This document shows positions 35,878 through 44,059 of a stretch of 64,000 nucleotides of DNA, one piece after another. A program made the position numbers and the translations under genes. The DNA is taken from contig WRBC01000004.1 of the NCBI GenBank assembly GCA_009779855.1, forward strand, positions 94,769 through 158,768, in the 5' to 3' direction. The notes beneath the pieces were generated by a model. The model made no database searches, was not told where the DNA came from, and saw only the letters and a program-made list of their open reading frames with translations. This DNA comes from Coriobacteriia bacterium (GTDB lineage: Bacteria; Actinomycetota; Coriobacteriia; WRKU01; WQUG01). Numbering within the stretch: the stretch's first letter is position 1; each line of letters begins with the position of its first letter.

Positions 35878-36477
35878 ATGACCAACTACACTTTAGGCGC
35901 ACTGCCACTTAATGAAGAGCAGGCAGAAGAATTGTTGGAACGGTATGTAGCTAACCCTTCTCAATTAATGCATGCACGAGCAGTGCGCGCCGTAATGCGC
36001 TATTTTGCGACAAAATACGAAGAAGACATTGACTACTGGTCTCAAGTGGGTTTGCTGCATGACATTGACTATGAACTGCATCCTGAAGAACACCTGGAAC
36101 ATACTGATGCAATTCTTCGAGGTGCAGGCTACGATGACGATTTCATTAATGCCATACTTTCACACGGATGGGGCTTATGCAAGGTAGATGTTGAACCAGT
36201 CCATAAAATGGAAAAGGTGCTCTATGCAGCTGACGAACTAACAGGGCTAATAACGGCATCAGTGTATATGCGCCCTGATCGCAGTGTGCTAAACATCGAA
36301 ACCAAGTCTATAAAAAAGAAGTTTAAAAATAAAAAATTCGCCGCTGGCGTGGACCGTGAAGTGATTCTGCAGGGCACAAAGATGCTCGAAATAGAACTAG
36401 ACGAGCTTATCGGAGAAGTTATTTTGGCTATGCGTACTGCTGCAGACGAGTTGGGTCTAGAAGGGGAGCCTGCCTAA
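35878..36477 (+). CDS. HD-domain hydrolase
   Basis: This 199-aa metal-dependent phosphohydrolase carries the HD signature: RHARAVRAV-like start, LLHDIDYELHPEEHLEH and ILSHGWG. The substrate is unknown; the family includes nucleotidases and dGTPase-like enzymes. AAGAGGGGG lies 7 bases before ATG 35878. It follows the methylase and could be co-transcribed with the pyr operon. Confidence 0.75.
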   Translation: MTNYTLGALPLNEEQAEELLERYVANPSQLMHARAVRAVMRYFATKYEEDIDYWSQVGLLHDIDYELHPEEHLEHTDAILRGAGYDDDFINAILSHGWGLCKVDVEPVHKMEKVLYAADELTGLITASVYMRPDRSVLNIETKSIKKKFKNKKFAAGVDREVILQGTKMLEIELDELIGEVILAMRTAADELGLEGEPA

Positions 36478-36514
36478 CTTGTCAGATTGTTTACCCTTTC
36501 TAGGATTCCTGTCC

Positions 36515-36543
36515 TTGACAGTGTAACAAAACATTGTTACACT
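36515..36543 (+). promoter_or_regulatory. Consensus promoter with palindromic operator in its spacer
   Basis: TTGACA (36515-36520) and TACACT (36538-36543) are separated by 17 bases. The spacer and -10 hold an inverted repeat: GTGTAACA (36521-36528), 6 bases, then TGTTACAC (36535-36542). A protein bound there would cover the polymerase site. It would control the membrane-protein gene beginning 31 bases later. Confidence 0.75.
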
Positions 36544-36573
36544 AACTCTATTAAGTCGATGAGAGGGATTTAC

Positions 36574-37428
36574 ATGAGCGATTCTAATAATAAGCAAAAG
36601 ACTGCTGAATTTCCCGAGGTTAGCGGCCTTGGCTCTGTCCGTGTGGACGGAAAAGAAGCTGACGTGATTGGCACGACCTTTAAGGCAGATGTGGACTACA
36701 CAGGTGCAGATCGAACACATGGTTCAGCACAGCAAAAAGCCAAGGGTACACCAGATTCGATTCACGATGCTGTTCAAGAAGTTGTTGATGTTGCTGTAGG
36801 TAGCACAAAGGCTGCCACCGAGGCCCACTTCCCGAAAGTTTCATCTTGGTCTCATGTCAACAAGTGGGGTATTTGGGTTGGTGTTATTCTTGTCACTTTA
36901 GGTACCTTAATTTTCTTGGACATGTTGTCAGGAGTAGTACCTGCACTTAGCAACGTATTTGGTGGCTATTCTTTCTGGAGCTTCTGGCCTCTGCTAATTA
37001 TCTTTGGCGGATTAGCAATGGCCTTTTCGCCCGCAAGTGACTCACCTAACCCCAGAAGAAATGGGAACTTTTCTCCCGCGCGTTTTACTGAAGGTCTTTT
37101 CTTTATGACTGTCGGTATCATATTTCTAGGTAATTCACTTGGATATGTTGCATGGTCGTTCTGGCTGGCAATGCTGTCTTATTGGCCTCTACTACTAGTG
37201 ATTGCAGGGCTTGCCATACTTTCACACGGGTTGAAGACTGAATGGTTTAGTGTATTAGCATCCTTGATTTCGATTGTGATTTTGCTAGCTGTTGCAAGCT
37301 CAATGTGGATTGGACCTGCTCCGCTTATTGAGCCCTTCGCAAGCCTTGCTGAAATAGGAAGCTATAGAGGCATGGACCTGTTTAATATAGGCACAAGAAT
37401 CGGAGACGGCTTCGGAGCACCAAGATAA
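36574..37428 (+). CDS. Membrane protein, LiaF/DUF5668-like
   Basis: This 284-aa protein has a polar N-terminus (about 95 residues, probably disordered) followed by five hydrophobic segments in repeated SFWPLLI-like and YWPLLLVIAGL units. These are typical of DUF5668/LiaF-type envelope-stress proteins. ATG 36574 has GAGAGGG upstream; the open frame extends to 36487 through the promoter, which is unlikely to be translated. It is followed 23 bases later by a PspC protein. A cell-envelope stress role is inferred from family and context. Confidence 0.65.
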   Translation: MSDSNNKQKTAEFPEVSGLGSVRVDGKEADVIGTTFKADVDYTGADRTHGSAQQKAKGTPDSIHDAVQEVVDVAVGSTKAATEAHFPKVSSWSHVNKWGIWVGVILVTLGTLIFLDMLSGVVPALSNVFGGYSFWSFWPLLIIFGGLAMAFSPASDSPNPRRNGNFSPARFTEGLFFMTVGIIFLGNSLGYVAWSFWLAMLSYWPLLLVIAGLAILSHGLKTEWFSVLASLISIVILLAVASSMWIGPAPLIEPFASLAEIGSYRGMDLFNIGTRIGDGFGAPR

Positions 37429-37451
37429 TCAAGAGAAGGACCTAAGACATC

Positions 37452-37967
37452 ATGACCGAATATGACAAAAACACAAACAAGCAAGAAGAAAGTCACTTCC
37501 CTAGAAATCATCCTGATACCGTAGAGGGCAGATCTGTCGGGAGCAGTTTCCTCATCATTATTGGGGGTGCACTGATAGTGATAGGGGCACTTGTTCTAGC
37601 CCCTATAGTTTTAGGCCCCTTCTGGGCGCCTGTACAGGCGTTGTTTACCTTTCTGGGTCGCGCGTTTTGGCCAGTAGTTCTTATCCTGGTTGGATTTTTC
37701 ATAATTCGCATTGCGCTAAGTTCACGCGGCTCAGAAAAAGGGCCATCAATGGGCTTCTCGCCTTCCTTGCCTGTCGAAGGAACACGACTAATGCGATCGC
37801 GGAAAAATCGCATGATTGCAGGTGTTTGCGGGGGGATTGCAGAGTACTTTAATGTCGATCCAATACTGATTCGTATAGTTGTTGTACTACTGATGCTGCT
37901 TCCTATAGGCCCAGTATTTATTGCCTATCTAATTGCTTGGATTATTATTCCTTTAGATAATAGGTGA
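37452..37967 (+). CDS. pspC: PspC-domain membrane protein
   Basis: This 171-aa protein has two early hydrophobic segments (FLIIIGGALIVIGALVLAPIV; AFWPVVLILVGFFIIRIAL). The C-terminal PspC module follows (LMRSRKNRMIAGVCGGIAEYFNVDP, then a last membrane helix ending IAWIIIPLD). In other actinobacteria, PspC-domain proteins sense envelope stress. It probably forms an operon with the preceding LiaF-like gene under the operator at 36.5 kb. Confidence 0.85.
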   Translation: MTEYDKNTNKQEESHFPRNHPDTVEGRSVGSSFLIIIGGALIVIGALVLAPIVLGPFWAPVQALFTFLGRAFWPVVLILVGFFIIRIALSSRGSEKGPSMGFSPSLPVEGTRLMRSRKNRMIAGVCGGIAEYFNVDPILIRIVVVLLMLLPIGPVFIAYLIAWIIIPLDNR

Positions 37968-38040
37968 CGCAACAGCAAAGGTACCATCATTATCGAAGAT
38001 GCCTTTCTCTAAGCAGAAAGAACAGCAGCCAAATCGCACA

Positions 38041-38072
38041 AAAAAGAGCAAGCTTTAAGCTTGCTCTTTTTT
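38041..38072. terminator. Bidirectional terminator after pspC and MFS gene
   Basis: AAAAAGAGCAAGC (38041-38053) pairs with GCTTGCTCTTTTT (38059-38071) around a 5-base loop. A-tract and T-tract lie at either end, so it works for the convergent pspC and MFS genes. Confidence 0.9.
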
Positions 38073-38146
38073 CTTTAAAACATTGGTCGCTTTCTTGTAA
38101 GAAGCCTAACTGTACGACAATATAGTCAGGCAGTAATTATTGAAAC

Positions 38147-39505
38147 CTACATACTTTTACGCATTTCATCAAGCTCAAGATTTCTCGCCTTAAGCGCCCT
38201 TTTCAGAAGAAACACTAAAACAGCAGCCACAATCATCATAGCGGCGCAGATAAGGTAGGTAAGTAAAAAGTTACCTGTTACAGCGTAAAGGTTATCTGCA
38301 AGTACAGGAGCAATCAGAGCTGCTACCGCGTATGCCATATACATGATTCCATAGTTAAACCCGTAGTTCTTAAGACCGAATTGATCACCTGTTAGTGCAG
38401 GGAACATGGTCAAAAATACACCGAAGCATGCACCAATAAGGGCAAAGCCTAGAATAAGCAGGGGAGTGCTTGTGAAGAAGTAGAAGCCAAGCATGGTCAC
38501 CATTTGAAGGCCAATAGCGATCAAAAGCGTATTGGTGCGCCCAATTTTGTCCGAAAGGCTTCCCCCAGCGATTCGTCCCAAGGTATTGATAACCGCCACA
38601 AAGCTAATTAGGAACACCACGATACCAATACCAAGAATGCTGACCCCTTCATATCCAGGTAGTTGTAGTTCAGTAATATTTCGAATATTGCCAATCATCA
38701 TAAGACCAATTGAGGCCACCAAGGCAAACGTAGCAAACATAAGATAAAAAACTGGCGTTTTAGTCATTTGCTTATAATCAAAGTCCAGTGGGGCTTCGGT
38801 TACTGCAGCACCTGCTAGATTCTTTGGCTCAGGAGCTGTGTAGCCCTCTGGTGGGTTCTTGACAAATTGCGCCATGATAAAGGCAATAACAGCCACACCA
38901 ATACCTAAAAAGAAGAAGGTACTCTCAATACTGCCACCTTCTCTACTTAGAAGCCACATAGTAATTGGCGCATAGATAACTGAAGCCAAGGCAAAGCCAC
39001 CCAGCACTAGGCCGCCAATAAGACCCTTCTTGCTGGGGTGATACCACTTAAGGGCCGCAGGCAACACACTGCCATAGCCAAAACCGATACCTAAGCCAGT
39101 CAGTACGCCGAAAGAAAGGGCAATACCTATCGGACTGCCCATGACAGGTAAATAACCCAACCCTTCAAAGTAGTTGTAGGCACCTGTAGCAACTGGGCCA
39201 TCACCAAGGGCGCCCGTTATAATACCTGAAAGCATTAATCCAGCACCAACCATAAGACCACCAGCTGCAGCAATCCAGCGGGGACCAAATTTGTCTTGCA
39301 ATCTGCCACCAATAAGGGCACCTGTTGCAAAGAACACGAGCACAAGGGTAAAAGGTAGCCCAGCCTGCTGGGGTGACCAGTGCCAATAATTTGCCAAATC
39401 TACCCTCAGAAGGCTCCACACATACAAGATTTGTATGGTTAAGTTAACGAGCACGCATGCTGTTAGCACAACAGGTGCTTTCATAAACCCCTTTGCATTT
39501 GTCAT
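38147..39505 (-). CDS. MFS transporter, OFA (oxalate/formate antiporter) family
   Basis: This 452-aa protein has twelve hydrophobic segments. The loop GGRLQDKFGPRW between helices 2 and 3, and GGSLSDKIGRTNTL in the second half, are MFS loop motifs; the pattern matches OFA/lactate-type transporters. The substrate is a small organic acid by family; formate or oxalate would fit the formate dehydrogenase, but this is inference. The start at 39505 has AGGGAGAA in front on the - strand. It is divergent from the FtsX-like gene. Confidence 0.75.
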   Translation of the reverse strand: MTNAKGFMKAPVVLTACVLVNLTIQILYVWSLLRVDLANYWHWSPQQAGLPFTLVLVFFATGALIGGRLQDKFGPRWIAAAGGLMVGAGLMLSGIITGALGDGPVATGAYNYFEGLGYLPVMGSPIGIALSFGVLTGLGIGFGYGSVLPAALKWYHPSKKGLIGGLVLGGFALASVIYAPITMWLLSREGGSIESTFFFLGIGVAVIAFIMAQFVKNPPEGYTAPEPKNLAGAAVTEAPLDFDYKQMTKTPVFYLMFATFALVASIGLMMIGNIRNITELQLPGYEGVSILGIGIVVFLISFVAVINTLGRIAGGSLSDKIGRTNTLLIAIGLQMVTMLGFYFFTSTPLLILGFALIGACFGVFLTMFPALTGDQFGLKNYGFNYGIMYMAYAVAALIAPVLADNLYAVTGNFLLTYLICAAMMIVAAVLVFLLKRALKARNLELDEMRKSM

Positions 39506-39632
39506 ACGATTATTCTCCCTCTTGTGTCAACGTATCAATTTATGCAGACAAATTCATTATATCGTTGATGAGCCTGGATTGCTCAAGGGAGGTAAATGCC
39601 ACATAAGTGCAAGCGCAAATACTTTACGCAGG

Positions 39633-39663
39633 TTGACAGCAAGCCACGCTAGTGTAACACTAG
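39633..39663 (+). promoter_or_regulatory. Promoter with palindrome upstream of FtsX-like permease gene
   Basis: TTGACA (39633-39638) is followed after 16-17 bases by TAACAC/AACACT. A perfect 15-base palindrome CTAGTGT-A-ACACTAG (39649-39663) overlaps that -10 region. It contains GTGTAACA, the half-site also seen in the promoter at 36.5 kb. This suggests related control, but spacing differs. Confidence 0.45.
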
Positions 39664-39706
39664 TTACGTTTTCGTATGCTTCGGACTTTTGACAGGTGGT
39701 TCCCTC

Positions 39707-41197
39707 ATGAATCTGCTCAACAGGGTGTATGTTAGCGTGACAAAAAACCTTAATAAGACAATCCCCATCTTTTTCATAGTGTTTATTTTAGGCTGTCTTA
39801 TGTCAGGGGCTATTTCAATTCAGAGTGCAATCAGCAACACCGAAGAAAATCTACGACACAGACTTCCTCCCATTGCGTCGATAGAACCAAATCATGAAGC
39901 TCTAAGTGAGCACTATGACTCTACAGGCGAACTGCTAGATTTTGAACCTGTCTCCGCAGAACTCCTTTCCCAGATTGGTGATTTTCCTCAGGTAGAAGAT
40001 TACGACATTTCTATGACAAGTCGTTTTTGGTCAAGTGACTTAAAGATGTATTCTTCAGACGATGAATCTGAAGAGGCTCATAGTTATCTGGGAGACAGGA
40101 GTAACTTTGAGCTCAAGGGCGTACATAGCAGCAGACTACTCGAGCTTGAAAGAGGCGTTATTGGACTTACCTCCGGTCGCATGTTCACTGAAGACGAAGT
40201 AACTAGCCTTAGTTATATTGCTCTTGTGTCCGAAGAGTTCGCAAGGCGCAATCAGCTACACATAGGCTCAATATTTACACTTGATGATATTATTTGGGAT
40301 TGGTCAAAGGTGCCTGAAGACAGCACTGTCCCCTACGTGGATGAACATATCTATGCTCAGCGCTCACATGACTTTGAAGTAGTGGGCATCTTCGTACCCC
40401 TATCAGGATTTGATTCTGGAGACGAATACTCTGATGCGATACGAGAAGAAAATATTCTGAATCGAGTATTTGTTCCAAACCCTGTTACAATTGAGTCACA
40501 AATTTATACACGAGAACAAGAGGCGGACCTTTATCAAAATGTTCATCTGATCACAGATAATCCTGTTGATTCCTTATCTTTTGACAGCATTTACATTTTA
40601 AGTGACTCACGCAGCATTGAAGACTTTAAAGTCGCAGCAGAAGCATTGCTTCCAGATTATTGGATAGTAACTGACACAGGCAGCAGCGCTTTTGGGGGGA
40701 TGGCGGCATCTTTTGATGGCCTCAGTATGCTCGCAAATGGCATTTTTTGGATTGCTGCCAGTGTATCAGTTCTAATTTTGAGCTTGCTCATTACCCTATT
40801 TGTACTTTTACGAAGAAGAGAAATTGGTATTTATCTAGCTGTCGGCGAAAGAAGGATTAAAGTAATAGCCCAGATAATGCTTGAGGTTCTCATGCCATCA
40901 CTGTTTGCTGCAGTACTAGCTTTGATTGCTGGCAATATGATCGCAGCAAGTATTTCTAACTTTTTATTGTATGCTGACCTAGGGGGCAATGTGATTACTT
41001 CTTTTACTTATGCGGGTGAAATGGGCTTTGGTGGCACAGAGATATCTACAGAAGAAGTTCTTGCCAGTTACAACGTTGCTCTTAACCTTGCCACTGCAGG
41101 AACATTTCTTATCTTCGTCACAGGCATAATTATGATAGCAACTACCTTCCCAATGATATACATACTGAACTTGAAACCTAAAAAACTTCTACTTTAA
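39707..41197 (+). CDS. FtsX/MacB-like ABC permease, without adjacent ATPase
   Basis: The predicted protein has 496 aa. One N-terminal helix (about 12-34), a large acidic extracellular part (about 35-345) and three C-terminal helices (about 350-375, 400-425, 460-485) match MacB/FtsX permease topology. The motif LLRRREIGIYLAVGERR is the typical cytoplasmic loop. ATG 39707 is preferred to a TTG at 39689 because GGTGG lies between. No ATP-binding gene is next to it, so its partner lies elsewhere or is shared. The cargo is unknown. Confidence 0.75.
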   Translation: MNLLNRVYVSVTKNLNKTIPIFFIVFILGCLMSGAISIQSAISNTEENLRHRLPPIASIEPNHEALSEHYDSTGELLDFEPVSAELLSQIGDFPQVEDYDISMTSRFWSSDLKMYSSDDESEEAHSYLGDRSNFELKGVHSSRLLELERGVIGLTSGRMFTEDEVTSLSYIALVSEEFARRNQLHIGSIFTLDDIIWDWSKVPEDSTVPYVDEHIYAQRSHDFEVVGIFVPLSGFDSGDEYSDAIREENILNRVFVPNPVTIESQIYTREQEADLYQNVHLITDNPVDSLSFDSIYILSDSRSIEDFKVAAEALLPDYWIVTDTGSSAFGGMAASFDGLSMLANGIFWIAASVSVLILSLLITLFVLLRRREIGIYLAVGERRIKVIAQIMLEVLMPSLFAAVLALIAGNMIAASISNFLLYADLGGNVITSFTYAGEMGFGGTEISTEEVLASYNVALNLATAGTFLIFVTGIIMIATTFPMIYILNLKPKKLLL

Positions 41198-41320
41198 GAG
41201 TAGTGTATACTTAATAGGTTATTTTCAGTACCCATAACTTTGCTTACTTGCTGACACCAGCGCTTTGCACAGTTTTGGGTGGATTGCTTGTCTGAAAACA
41301 AGCAGAAAGCTAGGTGTAAA

Positions 41321-41590
41321 ATGCCTTTAACAAAAGACGTTAAGGCGGCGATTATTGCCGAATATGGCAAAGGGACGAATGACTCTGGTTCTGCAGAGGT
41401 TCAAATCGCACTTCTGACGCAACGCATTAAAGACTTGACAGAGCATCTTAAGACTCACAAACACGACCACCATACCCGTCGCGGACTTCTAAAATTGGTA
41501 GGTCAGCGCAAAAGATTACTCAATTACGTAAAAGGTCGCGATATTGAAGGTTACCGTGAACTAATCGCAAAGTTAGGTATTCGCGGCTAA
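41321..41590 (+). CDS. rpsO: 30S ribosomal protein S15
   Basis: This small-subunit protein binds the 16S rRNA central domain. From ATG 41321 it has exactly 89 aa, the standard S15 length, with [31 protein letters not shown] and [12 protein letters not shown]. An upstream in-frame ATG at 41279 would add 14 unconserved residues. It is followed by pnp, the order widely conserved in bacteria. Confidence 0.97.
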   Translation: MPLTKDVKAAIIAEYGKGTNDSGSAEVQIALLTQRIKDLTEHLKTHKHDHHTRRGLLKLVGQRKRLLNYVKGRDIEGYRELIAKLGIRG

Positions 41591-41604
41591 CAAAGAGGCA
41601 AGAT

Positions 41605-41639
41605 GGGGGAGTGCATCCATTGGGTGTGCTCCCTCTTTT
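41605..41639 (+). terminator. rpsO-pnp intergenic hairpin with T-tract
   Basis: GGGAGTGCA (41607-41615) pairs with TGTGCTCCC (41625-41633) with two wobble pairs, then TCTTTTA. It is a partial terminator or processing site between rpsO and pnp; in E. coli the rpsO-pnp region is similarly processed by RNase III. Confidence 0.7.
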
Positions 41640-41708
41640 AATAATCGCTCGAATGAGAGGGGAGTAGGCGGGGGCCTGCTCTTGAAGTAGAAGAGGTAGG
41701 AGAATATT

Positions 41709-43940
41709 TTGACTAAAATAGTCGAGACTTTTGAACTGTTTGGCAAAGAATATACCCTGGAAACTGGGCAACTAGCCAAACAAGCAGGTGGAGCCGTATT
41801 GGTACGTCAGGGCGACACTGCTGTGCTGGTAACAGCCACAGCGAGTAAGGAAGCAAAGGATTTTGACTTCTTTCCGCTGACCGTAGACTTTGAAGAACGC
41901 ATGTATGCAGCAGGAAAGATTCCTGGTGGCTACATTAAGCGTGAAGGTCGCTCTAGTGAAAAAGCCACACTTACAGCACGCATGATTGATAGGCCCATCC
42001 GCTCAGCCTTTGCTGATGGATTCCGCAATGAAGTGCAGATTATCGCAACTGTACTATCAGCAGATCAGGTACATCAACCGGATGTAATTTCCATTATGGG
42101 CGCTAGTGCAGCACTGATGACTGCAGGTATCCCTTTCGAAGGACCCTTGGCAGGCGTGCGTATTTGCCGTAATGCTGATGGTGAATTCATGGTTAATCCC
42201 ACCTTTGAAGAAGCTGCCGACAGTGATCTTGACCTAATAGTAGGTGGCTCAAAGGATGCCGTTTACATGATTGAGGCAGAGGCTGCTGAAGTTACCGAAA
42301 AGGACATGCTTGATGCGTTAATGTTTGCCCAGGACGCTATGGCGGAATTCTGTGCTGTACAGGAGCGCTTTATTGCAGCTATTGCACCTACTGCACGTGA
42401 ATTCCCTATTGACACAGCCCCAGATTGGATTGCTCCTCGTGTAGAGGCAGAAGGCCGCGCGAAAATGGGTGCAGCCCTACGCAACCCCGATAAGCATGCT
42501 CGCATGGATAGTGTTGCAGTTGTTAAAGATGAGCTGCTAACACTCTTTACTGAAGAAGAGATGGAAGAAAACGGCAAGTACATAAAGGGTGCACTGAAGA
42601 AGCTGGAAGCCTCTGTTATGCGTGCTATGGTACTTGACGAAGGTGAGCGTGCTGATGGTCGTGCAACTGATGAGATTCGTCAGGTTGACTGTGTTGCAGG
42701 CTTTTTACCACGCAGTCATGGTGACGGACTCTTTACGCGTGGTCAGACTCAGGTACTTTCTGTAGCTGCCCTGGGAATGCTGTCAGAAGGCCAACGCCTA
42801 GACACTATCGACCCAGAAGAAACAAAGCGCTATATTCATCACTACAACTTCCCGCCTTACAGTACGGGCGAAACAGGTTTTATGCGTGGACCAAAGCGCC
42901 GCGACATTGGTCACGGGGCACTTGCAGAAAAGGCGATTATTCCTATCTTGCCTGATGAAGAAACCTTCCCGTATGCAATCCGCATTGTGTCAGAGGTTCT
43001 TGAGTCAAATGGCTCTTCTTCCATGGGTGCAGTTTGCGGTTCGACTCTAGCACTTATGGATGCCGGTGTGCCGATTACATCTCCTGTTTCAGGTATTGCC
43101 ATGGGCCTTATCAAAGAAGGTGATCGCATGGCGATTCTTTCTGACATTCAAGGTCTTGAAGACTTCCTGGGCGACATGGACTTTAAGGTAGCTGGTACAC
43201 CAAATGGTATTACTGCGCTACAGATGGATAATAAAGCAAAGGGTCTGTCGCTAGATGTTTTAACGCAGGCTATTAGCCAGGCAAAAGCAGGCCGTGCACA
43301 CATCCTAGCCAAGATGCTTGAAGCTATCGAAACTCCACGTGAGGAAATGTCACAACATGCCCCGCGTATTATCACAATCAAGATACCTGTCGACAAGATT
43401 CGTGACGTCATAGGTAGTGGCGGTAAAGTTATTCGCGCGCTACAGGAAGAAACCGGCGCAAACATTGATATTCAAGAAGACGGAACAATCTTTGTTGCCA
43501 GTAAAGACCTGGGAGGCGAAGAAGCCTGTCGCCGCATTAGCGCCATTGTAAAGGATCCTGAAGTAGGCGAAGTCTACACAGGTCGCGTAGTGGCGATTCA
43601 GGCCTTTGGCGCCTTCGTAGAGCTTCTACCGGGCAAAGATGGTTTGTTGCACATCTCACGCATCGCCAACGGCCGCATCGACAAGGTTGAAGATGTGCTA
43701 GAAGTAGGCGATGAAGTTCAAGTAGAGATTCTAGAAATCGATGACCGTGGTAAGGTGTCGCTAGACCGTCTAGATAAGCCTGATGCCCCAGCTGGCAGTG
43801 GCAAAAGTGGTGGCGGAGACCGTCCATCAGGCGGACGTGACAACTACAGACCTCGTGGCGACAAGGGAGGCCGCAACAGCGGTGACCGTCGCTCATCAGG
43901 AGGCGACTCAAGGGAAGAGCGACGCCCCCGTAGACGCTAG
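41709..43940 (+). CDS. pnp: Polyribonucleotide nucleotidyltransferase (PNPase)
   Basis: This 3'-5' RNA phosphorolytic exonuclease has 743 aa. There are two RNase PH domains (PGGYIKREGRSSEKATLTARMIDRP; GFMRGPKRRDIGHGALAE...SSSMGAVCGSTLALMDAG), then a KH domain (VIGSGGKVIRALQEETGANI) and S1 (VYTGRVVAIQAFGAFVELLPGKDGLLH). The tail is Gly/Arg/Ser-rich. The TTG start has TAGGAG 6 bases upstream. The hairpin at 41.6 kb may regulate it. Confidence 0.97.
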   Translation: MTKIVETFELFGKEYTLETGQLAKQAGGAVLVRQGDTAVLVTATASKEAKDFDFFPLTVDFEERMYAAGKIPGGYIKREGRSSEKATLTARMIDRPIRSAFADGFRNEVQIIATVLSADQVHQPDVISIMGASAALMTAGIPFEGPLAGVRICRNADGEFMVNPTFEEAADSDLDLIVGGSKDAVYMIEAEAAEVTEKDMLDALMFAQDAMAEFCAVQERFIAAIAPTAREFPIDTAPDWIAPRVEAEGRAKMGAALRNPDKHARMDSVAVVKDELLTLFTEEEMEENGKYIKGALKKLEASVMRAMVLDEGERADGRATDEIRQVDCVAGFLPRSHGDGLFTRGQTQVLSVAALGMLSEGQRLDTIDPEETKRYIHHYNFPPYSTGETGFMRGPKRRDIGHGALAEKAIIPILPDEETFPYAIRIVSEVLESNGSSSMGAVCGSTLALMDAGVPITSPVSGIAMGLIKEGDRMAILSDIQGLEDFLGDMDFKVAGTPNGITALQMDNKAKGLSLDVLTQAISQAKAGRAHILAKMLEAIETPREEMSQHAPRIITIKIPVDKIRDVIGSGGKVIRALQEETGANIDIQEDGTIFVASKDLGGEEACRRISAIVKDPEVGEVYTGRVVAIQAFGAFVELLPGKDGLLHISRIANGRIDKVEDVLEVGDEVQVEILEIDDRGKVSLDRLDKPDAPAGSGKSGGGDRPSGGRDNYRPRGDKGGRNSGDRRSSGGDSREERRPRRR

Positions 43941-44003
43941 TTCTGCTAAGGCTGCTAAAGGCCTGCCCTACTATGAACCAGAATTGACTTGTTCTACAAC
44001 CTT

Positions 44004-44028
44004 CAGGCATCCCATTATGGGGTGCCTG
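44004..44028 (+). terminator. Hairpin after pnp
   Basis: CAGGCATCCC (44004-44013) pairs with GGGGTGCCTG (44019-44028) around ATTAT, with one G-T wobble. It is followed by TTGCAATTTC, so the U-tract is weak. It is most likely a terminator or a 3' stability stem for pnp. Confidence 0.5.
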
Positions 44029-44059
44029 TTGCAATTTCACTACTGCTAGACTGGAATAC

